DNA of 64,000 nucleotides from Pseudoips prasinana (lineage: Eukaryota; Arthropoda; Insecta; Lepidoptera; Nolidae), in contig OX621247.1 of the NCBI GenBank assembly GCA_951640165.1, positions 31,036,001 through 31,100,000 on the forward strand, written 5' to 3'. The position numbers and the translations under genes were made by a program. Shown here in pieces: positions 52,900 to 62,758 of this stretch. The notes under the pieces were generated by a model. It was not told the origin of the DNA, searched no databases, and saw nothing but the letters and a program-made list of their open reading frames with translations. Each line of letters starts with the position of its first letter. Within the stretch, counting starts at the first letter, position 1.

Positions 52900-53156
52900 G
52901 AAGTTATACTTCTTTTTGCGCGATGGAGAAAAATGATGAGAGTGAATTTTTACGATGCGCGCGCACACCGACACCAAAAAATTTAACAGCATGAAGTTAG
53001 TTCTAGGTGGTATGACATAACTCCATGGGTGACAGTGAATTTTTACGATGCGCGCGCATCTGCACGCGCATCGTAAAAATAACAGCATGAAGTTAGTTCT
53101 AGGTGGTATGAAAATTGATAACTAAGTTCAAGTTGTATATTAAGAAGTATAACTTC
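52900..53156. mobile_element. Small MITE with CGCGCG palindromes
   Basis: GAAGTTATACTTCTT at 52900-52914 is mirrored at 53142-53156. Inside, a unit of about 100 bp (TTTTTACGATGCGCGCGCA ... CAGCATGAAGTTAGTTCTAG) is present twice, and in the second copy TTTTTACGATGCGCG is mirrored by CGCGCATCGTAAAAA. Confidence 0.7.
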
Positions 53157-53580
53157 TAACGCGTGTACATAAGTACACACAAGTTTTTTTTTTTAAATCA
53201 TTGTGAGGCAATACCTGCTCTATATTATGTCTGTGTAATTGACTAATCTCCGTTGAGATTGGTCGTTAGAGCTGAAATTCGGCCATGTCCCTATTACAAG
53301 ATATATGGAGACAAATGTTAACTATAAGACATCACGCATTGCATGTTTTGGCGGAATACAAGAATTGGATTTAGTAGGCTTTAGTAAAGCCTACATACGC
53401 ACATCAAAGTAACCCTTTTCCCACTCATTTGCGACCTTTGGTAAACCACAAAGCCTTGTCAGATTCTTAACTAAAATATAAACAAAAGTTATCTACGAAA
53501 CTGGTTTTCTCTTTAACTCGAGTATATTTTGGTTAAGTCAAGATTTTCATTTTTGATTACAAGGAAGATTATTTATTACT
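53157..53580. other. Unassigned, with SINE-D scrap
   Basis: 53223-53300 (GACTAATCTCCGTTGAGATT) is a SINE-D 3' piece. No gene. Confidence 0.45.
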
Positions 53581-54008
53581 AATTAAAAACCCTATAATAA
53601 AATTAATGGGCCCTATGGGCCTTATTAGAAGGCTCAAGGTCACCCAAAGAGCAATGGAGAGGGCTATGCTCGGAGATTCCCTGCGGGATCGAATCAGAAA
53701 TGTCGAAATCCGCAGGCGAACCAAAGTCACAGACATAGCCTGAAGAATTGCAAAACTGAAGTGGCAGTGGGCGGGAGATCCGACGGCCGTTGGGGCAGAA
53801 AGGTTCTCGAGTGACGACCACGAACCGGAAGACGCAGCGTGGGCAGGCCCCCTACAAGATGGACCGATGATCTTGTGCGGGCCGCTGGAAACTGCTGGAT
53901 GCGAATAGCACAAGACCGGCAATTGTGGAGATCTTTGGGGGAGGCCTTTGTCCAGCAGTGGGCGTCTTTCGGCTGATATGATGATGATGATGATGAATTA
54001 AAAACCCT
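53581..54008 (+). mobile_element. RTE-like LINE, 402-bp 3' end with 13-bp duplication
   Basis: AATTAAAAACCCT at 53581-53593 and 53996-54008 flanks the insert 53594-53995. Its plus-strand coding sequence reads RRLKVTQRAMERAMLGDSLR and KLKWQWAGDPT with a stop, then a frameshift into the C-terminal region, ending with an (ATG)n tail. A dead 5'-truncated copy. Confidence 0.9.
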
Positions 54009-54105
54009 GACTGCTAAGCCAGAGATCGTGGATTGGATTCCCACCCAAGACAAATCATTGTGTGAACACGATTATTTGTGTTAACTCCAATCGTTTAAGA
54101 AAATC
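54009..54105 (+). mobile_element. SINE-B head
   Basis: GACTGCTAAGCCAGAGATCG and TTGGATTCCCACCCAAGAC, then TGTGTGAACACGATTATTTG. The RTE copy landed just upstream or within its 5' end. Confidence 0.65.
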
Positions 54106-54476
54106 ATTCTTAAATAATTTCCATTTCTTAAAATAAAAGGATTTCTAACTGCGTAAAGTCGTGAAATCTAAAACGATCGCCTATAATTGCCACTTCTCTC
54201 ATATAGACCGCTATTTCTACAGATCGCGATCGGACTATTATCCGATAATCTTTGCAGAAATCTTCAAGTGGGACTTAGTTCACTGAATTTATAATTGAAG
54301 GATTCAATGTGTCACTTCTGGTAGAAATTTTAATCTATAGATTTAATGGTTTATCTGCTCGCTGAACTAATGTTACTGTAATATTAGTTACAAGGTTTGG
54401 GCAAGGGAGTTATCAAATAAAATTTAAGTATACAATTGATAAAAACATCTCAATTTTTCTTAGGATAATAATAATA
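54106..54476. other. Unassigned
   Basis: No supported feature. Confidence 0.4.
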
Positions 54477-54935
54477 ATATCCTAGGACACTATTTACACA
54501 CGGCCATCTGATCCCAAACTAAGCAGAGCTTGTACTATGGAAACCACATAACTGATATATTACATATACTACTTTTCTTTTTGCTTACATACTTATATAA
54601 TTTATAAAGTTCAACGTGGGTAAAACTTTATACTTAAATTATAGGCTATGTGTTAATCCAAGTTGTCGGCTAACTTCATGCCAAATTTTATTAAAATCGC
54701 TCCAGCCGTTTAGACGTGAAGAATTAACCGACATACACACTCACACAGTCTCAAACTTTCGCCTTTATAATATTAGTGTGATAACACCTAACCTCAGGAA
54801 AAACAGACATGTTCATGCATACAAATATCAGTCCTGGATTGGAATGGAACCCACGGCCTGCAACGTGAAAGGCAACGTATCTGCCAACCACCCCAAACGA
54901 CCCGTCAATAGATACCTAGCATTTCTTTAAATTAT
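54477..54935 (-). mobile_element. SINE-A interrupted by Hel-4
   Basis: 54477-54597 (CTAGGACACTATTTACACAC) and 54782-54935 (TGGAATGGAACCCACGGCC, CGTATCTGCCAACCAC) are SINE-A; a Helitron lies between. Compare 39524-39935, where another Helitron sits at the matching position. Confidence 0.75.
54598..54781 (-). mobile_element. Hel-4 Helitron with rearranged 3' end
   Basis: It starts TCACACTAATATTATAAAGG at 54781 with A outside. The 3' part is odd: instead of the hairpin, the plus strand reads TTTATAAAGTTCAACGTGGG, an inverted copy of the usual terminus, then the normal body. Confidence 0.65.
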
Positions 54936-54996
54936 CGATCATTTATTCCGTTTAATTCTAATCTGCAAAATTTATAACACTTACTCACACTCTTTA

Positions 54997-55594
54997 AAAA
55001 AACCGGCCAAGTGGGAGTCGGACTCGCACATGAAGGGTTCCATAGCAGCAAGTATTTCAGTTGATTAAATGAAAGGTAAATTGCGGTTTACAATTCATGA
55101 CGTATTAAAAAAACTACTAGCTAGATCTCGTCCAAACCAATTTTCATTGTTAGTTTTCATGGTAAAGTACATCATATATTTTTTTTAGTTTTATCATTCT
55201 CTTATTTTAGAAGTTACAGGGGGGGGGGATACTAATTTTACCACTTTGGAAGTGTCTCTCGCGCAGACTATTCAGTTTAGAAAAAAATGATATTAGGAAC
55301 CTCAATATCATTTTTGAAGACCTATCCATAGATACCCCACATGTATGGGTACGATGAAAAAAAAATGTTGAGTTTCAGTTCAATGTATGGGGAACCCTCC
55401 AAATGATTCTTCTTTTTTATTTTTGTGTAAAAATCTTAATGCGGTTCACAGAATACATCTACTTACCAAGTTTCAACTGCATAGCTCTTATAGTTTCGGA
55501 AAAAAGTGACATAGGGACGGACAGACAGACAGACAGACATGACGAATCTATAAGGGTTCCGTTTTTTGCCATTTGGCTACGGATCCCTAAAAAT
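54997..55594 (+). mobile_element. Dispersed element K, long form
   Basis: From AACCGGCCAAGTGGGAGTCG through a run of nine G (about 55210) and ACAGACAGACAGACAGACAT to GGGTTCCGTTTTTTGCCATT and CTACGGATCCCTAAAAA. About 600 bp, twice the short K copies. No complete ORF; likely a LINE-derived or SINE-like element. Confidence 0.65.
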
Positions 55595-55789
55595 TATATC
55601 TTGTACAATAATTCTTTTCAAACATTATCAAACAAAACAAAAGCTTTACTTTGTTTTCCTAATTATAATGTAGAATCATAATTGATTGTCAGAGTGGAAT
55701 CTTAATTACATATTAATTTGGTCAAACAACACGAACAGAAAGGAGCCCTTAAAAATATTTTTACATAATTCAGTCACTTGTGTAATGAG

Positions 55790-56003
55790 TATTTGTGTTA
55801 TTAGCCGCAGGTTGTGAGTTCGATTCCCACCCATTACAGATATATATGTGCATGAACAATGTGTAATTATCTATATAAGTATGTATTTACAAAAGAAAAG
55901 TAGTATATGTAGTATATCAGTTGGTTTCCATAGTGCAAGCTCTGCTTAGCTTGGGATCAGATGGCCGTGTGTGGATAATGTTCCTGGATATTATTATTAT
56001 TAG
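55790..56003 (+). mobile_element. SINE-A
   Basis: GCCGCAGGTTGTGAGTTCGA and TTCCCACCCATTACAGA, AAGAAAAGTAGTATATGTAG and TTGGGATCAGATGGCCGTG, with a (TTA)n tail. Confidence 0.8.
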
Positions 56004-56282
56004 ATGGTCCAAATTACGAAGACAAGAATACAAATGTGAATATATACCGTCAAGGGTCCCACTAAGAGAAACAATTAATTTTATCAACACCGATTCAGCC
56101 GATTAGGACGTGTTCCGTGACAAACACACGTAAAGAGGCATGTAACGAAAAATAGTGACCTATATTATACGAATCGTAGCAAATACAGCGAAATTACATA
56201 TATAATTACTAGATAAGTATGCGTTCACTTTATAATAAGATGAAAGTACAATAGTATAATACTATTTATCCCGTAATAAAAA
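56004..56282. other. Unassigned
   Basis: No supported feature. Confidence 0.4.
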
Positions 56283-56535
56283 TAAATAAACAAATATCTT
56301 GGGACAACTAACACTCTGCCATCTAATACCAAACTACTGTAGCAACCAGATAACTGATAAACATTCATATTTACCGCTTATAACAAACATATTATACATA
56401 AATTACACATAGTACAAAAAATCGTTCTCAACCTGTCACAATTTGTCCTGGGATTTGTTCTGGGTGGGGATTGGATCCACGATATTTGGTTGAGCAGTTA
56501 AGGTCACCAACCATTATACCAATATCCCAGTCAGA
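56283..56535 (-). mobile_element. SINE-B, near full length
   Basis: CAAATATCTTGGGACAACTA, CAGATAACTGATAAAC and head GGTGGGGATTGGATCCACG, GTTAAGGTCACCAACC. Confidence 0.75.
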
Positions 56536-57606
56536 CATAATTTAATAATTCCACAGATATAAATCTATCCCATAGACATAAATCTAGTTCAAAATGTTCT
56601 ATCCTCGAACCGTACACAGTGGGTTTCATTCCACATGCAACATCCTTTTCTGTCCAAAAATTAACCACGCGCCTACGCGTCGCCTAACCATATCCCCTAA
56701 GTATACACAATAAAGTTAAATTAACTACTTATAAATTTTAATTAGGAAAGGCCAGTCAAAATACACGCCCGAGGGGTACATAAATAAAGAAATAGACAAG
56801 TACATGTGTCTAACAAACTCCAGCATTATTACATAGACCACTTAATTGTTTACTTAATTAATTTTTGTGTTGTATTATAATTACTGCAGTGCACGGCGGC
56901 TTGCTGCCAGTAAAAGTGACATAGCACTATTACGCATTCAGTTCAGGAGGAGTAAAACGTAGCGTTTTCCACTTTATAAGCAGGATTTGAGGAGACAAAA
57001 GTGTTCTCCATCTTATATATGTTATCTTATTTGAGAGGCCATTCTTAACGAGATGAAATGGAGGGCTATGTTAGCCGTGGCGCGTTCGCAGTCTTCTCTT
57101 GGCCAGCGAGTACACTCAACGGCAAAAGTAGATGTGTAAAATTGGATATTCAAAACGAACTATCGTAAATTGGGTCAAAATAGTGTGGCGGTGAAGTATT
57201 CTAAACTGCGCGAATATTAAGTGTAAAAAATATTAGCTAATGATACTGGCGCCATCGGACCATAGATATTGTCCATGATCATCCATAAAGCCAAAACCTC
57301 CCGTACCATTTTAACTATCTAAAAAGAAAATTGAAACTGTTTATTATAAATTACATTAAATTAAATTTCGTTCGAGTAAAAGGCACTTAATCTAACAGTA
57401 AAAAGATTATGTGCGCCTAATCAGTTACACTTTAAGGCTTAATTGGTAAAGGTGTAGCTAACGAATAGATACTTTTACTATTCCATCTACTTTTATCGTT
57501 GACTGTACTGGCACAAGAGGTCGTACAACTGGACGAGGGTGCTTACGGGTGAGGATTGGAATACCTATATTTGACTGCCGCTGTCAAATATCTGTAAGCC
57601 AGTTGA
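56536..57606. other. Repeat-poor stretch, possibly containing small exons
   Basis: No recognised repeat for about 1 kb. At 56888 an acceptor-like ATTACTGCAG is followed by a short frame that would join the 19131 exon in phase (V-H-G-G-L-L-P) before GTAAAAG. A 28-codon frame starts at 57053 (MKWRAMLAVARSQSSLG). Neither is convincing alone. Confidence 0.25.
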
Positions 57607-57985
57607 AATAATAATAATAATATCGTGGGACATTATACCCCACGGTCATCTGGTCCCAAACTAACCAGAGCTTGTACTATGGAAACCAGAAACATTTTCT
57701 TTTGTAAATACATACTTATATAGATAATTACACCCAGGCTCTATCTATATCTAGATAATATCTAATGTATACAACTATATTACTACAAACATGTTCTGAC
57801 TATTTACAAGCGCTTTTTTAAAGTCTACGTGAATAAAAACCTTTTTTATTTTATTTTATTTATTTTATTTTACTCAGGACAAACAGCCTTGTTCATGCAC
57901 ACAAATATCTGTTCTGGGTCAATCCACGGCCTGCGGCGTCAAAGGCATGCATTTACCAACCACGTCAACAGGCCCGACAAGTGCC
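57607..57985 (-). mobile_element. SINE-A interrupted by element G
   Basis: SINE-A parts at 57607-57742 (CGTGGGACATTATACCCCAC) and 57875-57985 (GGACAAACAGCCTTGTTC, AAGGCATGCATTTACCAACC). The insert 57743-57874 has the G core CATGTTCTGACTATTTACAA and a (TTTTA)n tail. A short RCTC (GCTC/ACTC) repeat lies at both edges. Confidence 0.7.
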
Positions 57986-58480
57986 AACTGTCAGTGCGCT
58001 TTCGGGTTTATCATCTGTTTAACTTAATTAATGAAATGCCTACATACATTTAATTATCATTAGGACAGCAAACTCGATCAATATCAGGTGGTGATTGAAA
58101 GCGTAATACACGTTTATTGACTAACATAAATGATCATTATTAAGCCATCAAATGAGTCCAATGAGGCACTAAATATGGCAGTAATAATGCTACTGCCCTT
58201 TCTAGCTTGTGTTGACATTTCAGAACATAAACTATAAAGGCCTACATCGATAATTTCTGTTTTTTAAAACATGTTTTGTGTTCAAAAACACAAAACATGT
58301 CCTGTTTTTCATATGAATATTAGACTATGGTAAGAATTTTGTATTTGGAACTGTGGAACTGTTCTATATTCGAATGTGTTTAAATTTTGCATCGCAAAAC
58401 AGTTGAAAGTATTAGGATTAATGCTATTGTTTAGTCACAGCGTCGATTAGAATCTGTCAGGTTACGTACGAATGCGAATC
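57986..58480. other. Unassigned, with a perfect 14-bp hairpin
   Basis: ACATGTTTTGTGTT (58269-58282) and AACACAAAACATGT (58287-58300) form exact arms around a 4-nt loop. No gene. Confidence 0.6.
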
Positions 58481-58484
58481 ATTC

Positions 58485-58690
58485 TGAGGAAAATGTTTGT
58501 GCAACAATTTTCTACAACTTTAGAAGAGGCCTGACACGACTAGTGTTTTGAAGAGCTAACATCTGTGTTCAGTGATGACTGTCAAACACTGGTATTTAGA
58601 ATTCCAGAGTGGACATACTTTAGTGTTAGTGACAAATCTCGCGAAGGCCGCCCCCAAAATCTCGTATTAAGATCAGGCCAAAAATTGTTT
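58485..58690 (+). pseudogene. Decayed mariner transposase, N-terminal part
   Basis: Across shifted frames the sequence reads IFYNFRRGLTRL (about 58505), TVKHWYLEFQSGHT (about 58577) and SVSDKSREGRPQ (about 58622), in the order of a mariner DNA-binding domain. Stops (TGA, TGATGA) and a frameshift break it. The motifs differ from the intact element at 51393, so it is a different mariner lineage. The catalytic region was not found. Confidence 0.65.
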
Positions 58691-58737
58691 TTTTCGCGGT
58701 AGCAGCGCGGAGTTTTTATTTCTTTTTTCTTTTAGAA

Positions 58738-58905
58738 AAGACAACGCCCGCACTAGGGAATCTATTCCCTGTGGCGCGGGGTACTTTACAAACATATAAT
58801 AGACGGACACGACTAACATCCAGACTCAGAACAACTATTTATGGGTCACACAAATAGTTGTCCGGCGTGTCCGGCGACTGTCTTAGCCGCTGTGCCACAC
58901 GTGCA
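58738..58905 (-). mobile_element. SINE-H
   Basis: AAAGACAACGCCCGCACTAG, CTTTACAAACATATAATAGA and CTTAGCCGCTGTGCCACACG. The B-box segment is deleted (GTCCGGCGTGTCCGGCGAC). Confidence 0.8.
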
Positions 58906-58914
58906 GTCAATTTG

Positions 58915-59422
58915 TATGTTAGTGTGTTCCACAAAACCGTCGACCCTGTACCTCTTCTGGTCATGGCAGCTAGCTCTCCCCTCAGCACATTAGAGAAAAA
59001 AAAAGTGCACCTCTGTTCACTAGTATACTATAACATGTCCCGGTCGGGCGCGTTGGTCTAGCGGTAGCATGTTCACCCGCAGAGAACCTGAGGTCCTGGG
59101 TTCAAATCCTGGGTCTGGCCAAAAGTGATTTTGGGACTTTTTTGTACAAAGAAAAATTTCTTAGCATCAGCCCGAAGTCTGGGAGTTGGCGGTATTATAC
59201 CCCCGTGCCTCGGAGAGCACGTAAAGCCGTTGGTCCTGTGCCTGACCTATTTTCCCATCGGATCATGAGAGTGATGGAATAGAAAATGCTCTCGTGTTTG
59301 CGCACACACTTGAGCACTATAATGTGTCCCGCGCAGATGGCTAATCTCTGTTGAGACTGGCCGCCGTGGCCGAGATTCGGCTAGGTGGACATTACATAAC
59401 ATATCCCACGCAGATAGCTAAT
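58915..59422 (+). mobile_element. SINE-D inserted into an older SINE-D-like unit
   Basis: The younger SINE-D (about 59042-59390) has GTTGGTCTAGCGGTAGC, TGGGTTCAAATCCTGGG, GAGAGCACGTAAAGCCGTTG and a TTACATAACAT tail, flanked by ATAACATGTCCC and ATAACATATCCC. Its host (58915-59041, resuming at 59391) is an older SINE-D-like sequence. Confidence 0.75.
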
Positions 59423-59890
59423 CTCAGTCTCATTTAATCCAGTTCCATATGGAAGTGTTTGCACGGACGTAACTCGAGACGGGTTACACCGTCTAACACG
59501 TTTCAATAGTTACTATTGTGTGAGGGTGGTTTGTATGTGTTTTTAATTAACTATGAATAAATATTAGTGTATTTGATACGTATTAAGTTCGTGAATGATA
59601 CTAATATTTATAACAAAGTTATAAAAAAAGTGCACCTCTGTTCACTAGTATACCTACTATAACATGTCCCGCTCAGAAAGCTAGACTCAGTCTCATTTAA
59701 TCCAGTTCTATATGGAAGTATTTGCACGGACGTAACTCGAGACGGGTTACACCGTCTAACACGTTTCAATAGTTACTATTGTGTGAGGGTGGTTTGTATG
59801 TGTTTTTAATTAGCTATGAATAAATATTAGTGTATTTGATACGTATTAAGTTCGTGAATGATACTAATATTTATAACAAAGTTGTAAAAA
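59423..59890. repeat. Tandem duplication, 263-bp spacing
   Basis: CTCAGTCTCATTTAATCCAG starts at 59423 and again at 59686. Each unit runs about 207 bp to ACTAATATTTATAACAAAG with only about four visible differences. The linking AAAGTGCACCTCTGTTCACT at 59628 also occurs at 59002, so the first unit began upstream and was later split by SINE-D. Confidence 0.85.
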
Positions 59891-60154
59891 ATTGCGATAT
59901 CAAAGAACTTCCTCTCCGGAGAGCTAAACCGATTATTTTTCACTGGCTGGCAGGTCTTGATTATAAATTCCGAAAAAAAATATTGCGCACAATAATCTGA
60001 TAATATATTACTACTATCTTTTTAAATATATTTTATTTATATATCATATTTATTTCGCCTTTTATTGTATTAAATTTCATATATACATATATAAATATAG
60101 CCATAGCTGTAATTATTTTATTTTAAATTAAGTTAAGTATACGTAATTAATCAA
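59891..60154. other. Unassigned AT-rich DNA
   Basis: No supported feature. Confidence 0.4.
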
Positions 60155-60560
60155 TTTATTTATTTATTTAATTTACTAAACATTATCATGACAGGTTTTG
60201 TACCCAATGCGATAATGCGAACAATAATTACTAACTAATTATTACTAAGTAAATCCAAAGTCACCCTGACGAATTCCGCCAATGAACAATTAAAAATGTC
60301 CACTCTTTGTGAGGCGCTGTTTATTACACGTATGCCTCTTGCCACCGGTGCGAATTTACCAATGTTAGTACGCGCCACCGAGACGTCAAAAAGCCGTGCC
60401 CTCGGCGCCTGCCGCCACCTGGTGTTTGGAACGAGCAGCCTCATTGAGTCTAGTATACTAGGATTATTTAACCTACCTCGAAATACTTCGAATAAATACC
60501 TTGCTGCCGTACCTCCAGCTTATAATATCCAACTAATATCCAGCTTATAATATTTATTGT
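60155..60560 (-). mobile_element. LINE C-terminal fragment with (AAAT)n tail
   Basis: The minus-strand frame 60444-60235 reads RLLVPNTRWRQAPRARLFDV and VDIFNCSLAEFVRVTLD, a C-terminal motif known from insect LINE ORF2 proteins. ATTTATTTATTTA at 60157-60171 is the tail on the minus strand. 5' truncated. Confidence 0.65.
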
Positions 60561-60689
60561 AAATCTAGTATAGGATACCACGATACAGGCTGTCCTAATG
60601 TGGGTCCACAGGAAATTTGTAACTACTGTTTAATTTATTGCGAAATAAAGATTTATTATTATTATAATAAGAGTTTTATGTGACCGTAA
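60561..60689. other. Short spacer with retroelement-like end
   Basis: GCGAAATAAAGATTTATTAT near 60640-60660 looks like a polyadenylated retroelement end. Confidence 0.35.
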
Positions 60690-61120
60690 GGCGATTGGCA
60701 CACTGCCTCGCATGATGCAGCGTAGTTGCTTGTAAGTATCTCCGTTTGTATAGAAAACACGCACAGTCCAACACACTGAAACTGCATCCACGCGCGTTCA
60801 TGCAGATGCAGTTTCAGTGTGTTGGACTGTGCGTGTTTTCTGTACAAACGGAGATCAAATCAATCAAAATTCTTTTATTTTCTCTTCACAAAGAAATACA
60901 GGCTCTACTTAAAACAAATACATCTTAATTATGGTTGGGGTACTAAGTTAGAACCTAACTTTGTGAGAGACTGGTGCCTATTGTAGGTTCTGGGGAAACC
61001 TGAATTACAGGTCACCAGTCTCTCACAAAGTTAGGTTAGAGAGTAGTATATACTACAAGCAACGATAGAACACGCATACACGCACTACGCTGCATCATGC
61101 GAGGCAGTGTGACAATCGCC
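60690..61120. mobile_element. Harbinger-like MITE with nested inverted repeats
   Basis: The element is flanked by TAA (60687-60689 and 61121-61123), the 3-bp TWA target type of PIF/Harbinger. Outer ends (GGCGATTGGCACACTGCCTC / complement) are about 38 bp. Inside lie a 51-bp inverted pair (60738-60788 and 60805-60855, one mismatch) and a 25-bp pair (60952-60976 and 61013-61037). No ORF. Confidence 0.8.
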
Positions 61121-61123
61121 TAA

Positions 61124-61318
61124 TATGTAGACTCATGACTCATGATAAGACTGGTTAAAATTATATATTATTTGAAATTGTGTACCTATTTCTATTAGAT
61201 AGATAAAAGATAGTGAAAGTTCCAATATTATTATACGTTTTTAATCAATCAATTTGACTGTATATTTCTTCAAGTATGTCACGCTATTTCTAATTTCAAA
61301 ACCATGTTCATTTAATTG
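61124..61318. other. Unassigned
   Basis: No supported feature. Confidence 0.4.
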
Positions 61319-61719
61319 TACAACATGTAACGTAATTAACGCACACCCTCAAACACCCCAACTAGAATATTATGTTGTAAGCATAATAAATACACAGAAT
61401 TTTTTATTTAACATGTATATGTTAATTTACTAAATTAGTTTCATGGGTTAAAGTTTATTTTAATTTATTTTGTATTGAATGATGGAATTTGAATGAATAC
61501 AAATAAAACTGCGATTTTAAAGTGTTATTACTTTGACTTACGGTCCATTTCAATTTGTTTTGACTGGACATGGTTAATAAATAATAAGACAATAATATCC
61601 GTAGTTTTAATTATTTGGGAATAAAAAATTACCTATATCAAAAATGATATAAATCGATTCAGTAAACGATTCTGAACAAACTATTTTCAGGATGTGCATT
61701 AATTAAGTTATATGTTGTA
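61319..61719. mobile_element. MITE-F, uninterrupted, 401 bp
   Basis: Ends TACAACATGTAACGTAATTA and its complement; about 31-bp terminal repeats with four mismatches. The interior AACGATTCTGAACAAACTAT is shared with the copies at 16195 and 27573. Confidence 0.85.
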
Positions 61720-61852
61720 TTATCGATAGGGAATGCTTTTGAATCAAATTTATATGTTCACCCATCATTTTTTTCCAATGGGTTATGACGAAGAATAATT
61801 GAATATATTTATATTTTTTTTTAGTTACTCATATATTTTTAGGTTAATTACG

Positions 61853-61991
61853 TACAGACGCCAGCTCATCAAGCTAGCCCAATCTGTCAAATTTCCCCAA
61901 TTGAAAGTGAACCTTATGCTTTTGTGATGAAGTTGAAAATCGATAAAAGCATTTTGACAGATTAGGGTAGCTGGATGTATTGGCGTCTGTA
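61853..61991. mobile_element. MITE-M copy 3 (139 bp)
   Basis: TACAGACGCCAGCTCATCAA and GTATTGGCGTCTGTA ends; TA at both edges fits a TA target. Confidence 0.8.
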
Positions 61992-62452
61992 CCTCAAAAA
62001 ATCTACATACATTTGGGAATCCATAGCACTTGATACCCATTAAAGCACACAAAAGAGATTCTTTCTAGCCATTATAGGTCTAGAATTAAACCTTAATTTA
62101 ACCCTCGCCTATCTAAATCACCAACTTCAATACAACCTTGTGTCTTGTTACGTAAATAAAGAGTCCCAAATTTAAACTTGGGAAAAATCCCTTCCCAGCC
62201 ATTTATGAGGTGCTGACTTTTAACCGGTGGGCACTTCGTCCACAATTATTTTAATCGACCACTTGTGGAACGTAGCCCATTATATAAATTACATTAATGC
62301 CCCCATATTGCTCTTTTGTTATTTTTTTTGGAGCTAGAAATGTGTCACCCGTGTTCTGGGCGTTTTGTAGAAAGGCTCTTGAATTATTAAGTAGTCATTT
62401 ATTAAAAGCTTAGAATAACTTATTGGTTTAAATAGAAGCGCCGTTTGAATAG
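61992..62452. other. Unassigned
   Basis: No supported gene or repeat. Confidence 0.4.
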
Positions 62453-62709
62453 TAATTAAATACATACATACGTAGACTCACGCCTGTTTCCCAGAGGGGT
62501 TGGCAGAGACAACGGATTTCCATTTGTCACGATCTTTGCACACGTCTTTTGCCTCGATTACTGTCATTATATTCTTCATACATGCTCGCCGGTTTAGGGG
62601 ACTTTTGACCTGCCCTTTCTTGAGAACGTCTGCGATTTGGTCAGAGAATGTTCGACGAGGTCTTCCCCTTCCGGTTGTTCCATTCACACAGGCCAGGTAT
62701 AATTAAATA
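62453..62709 (-). mobile_element. RTE-like LINE tail with 10-bp duplication
   Basis: TAATTAAATA at 62453-62462 and 62700-62709 flanks 237 bp. The minus ORF reads [20 protein letters not shown] and ends [13 protein letters not shown]; the CATACATA tail matches the copy at 30305-30818. Confidence 0.9.
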
Positions 62710-62758
62710 TTTGGTTAGATAAATTTACATGGAATTGGGGCTGCAAATATATTATTTA

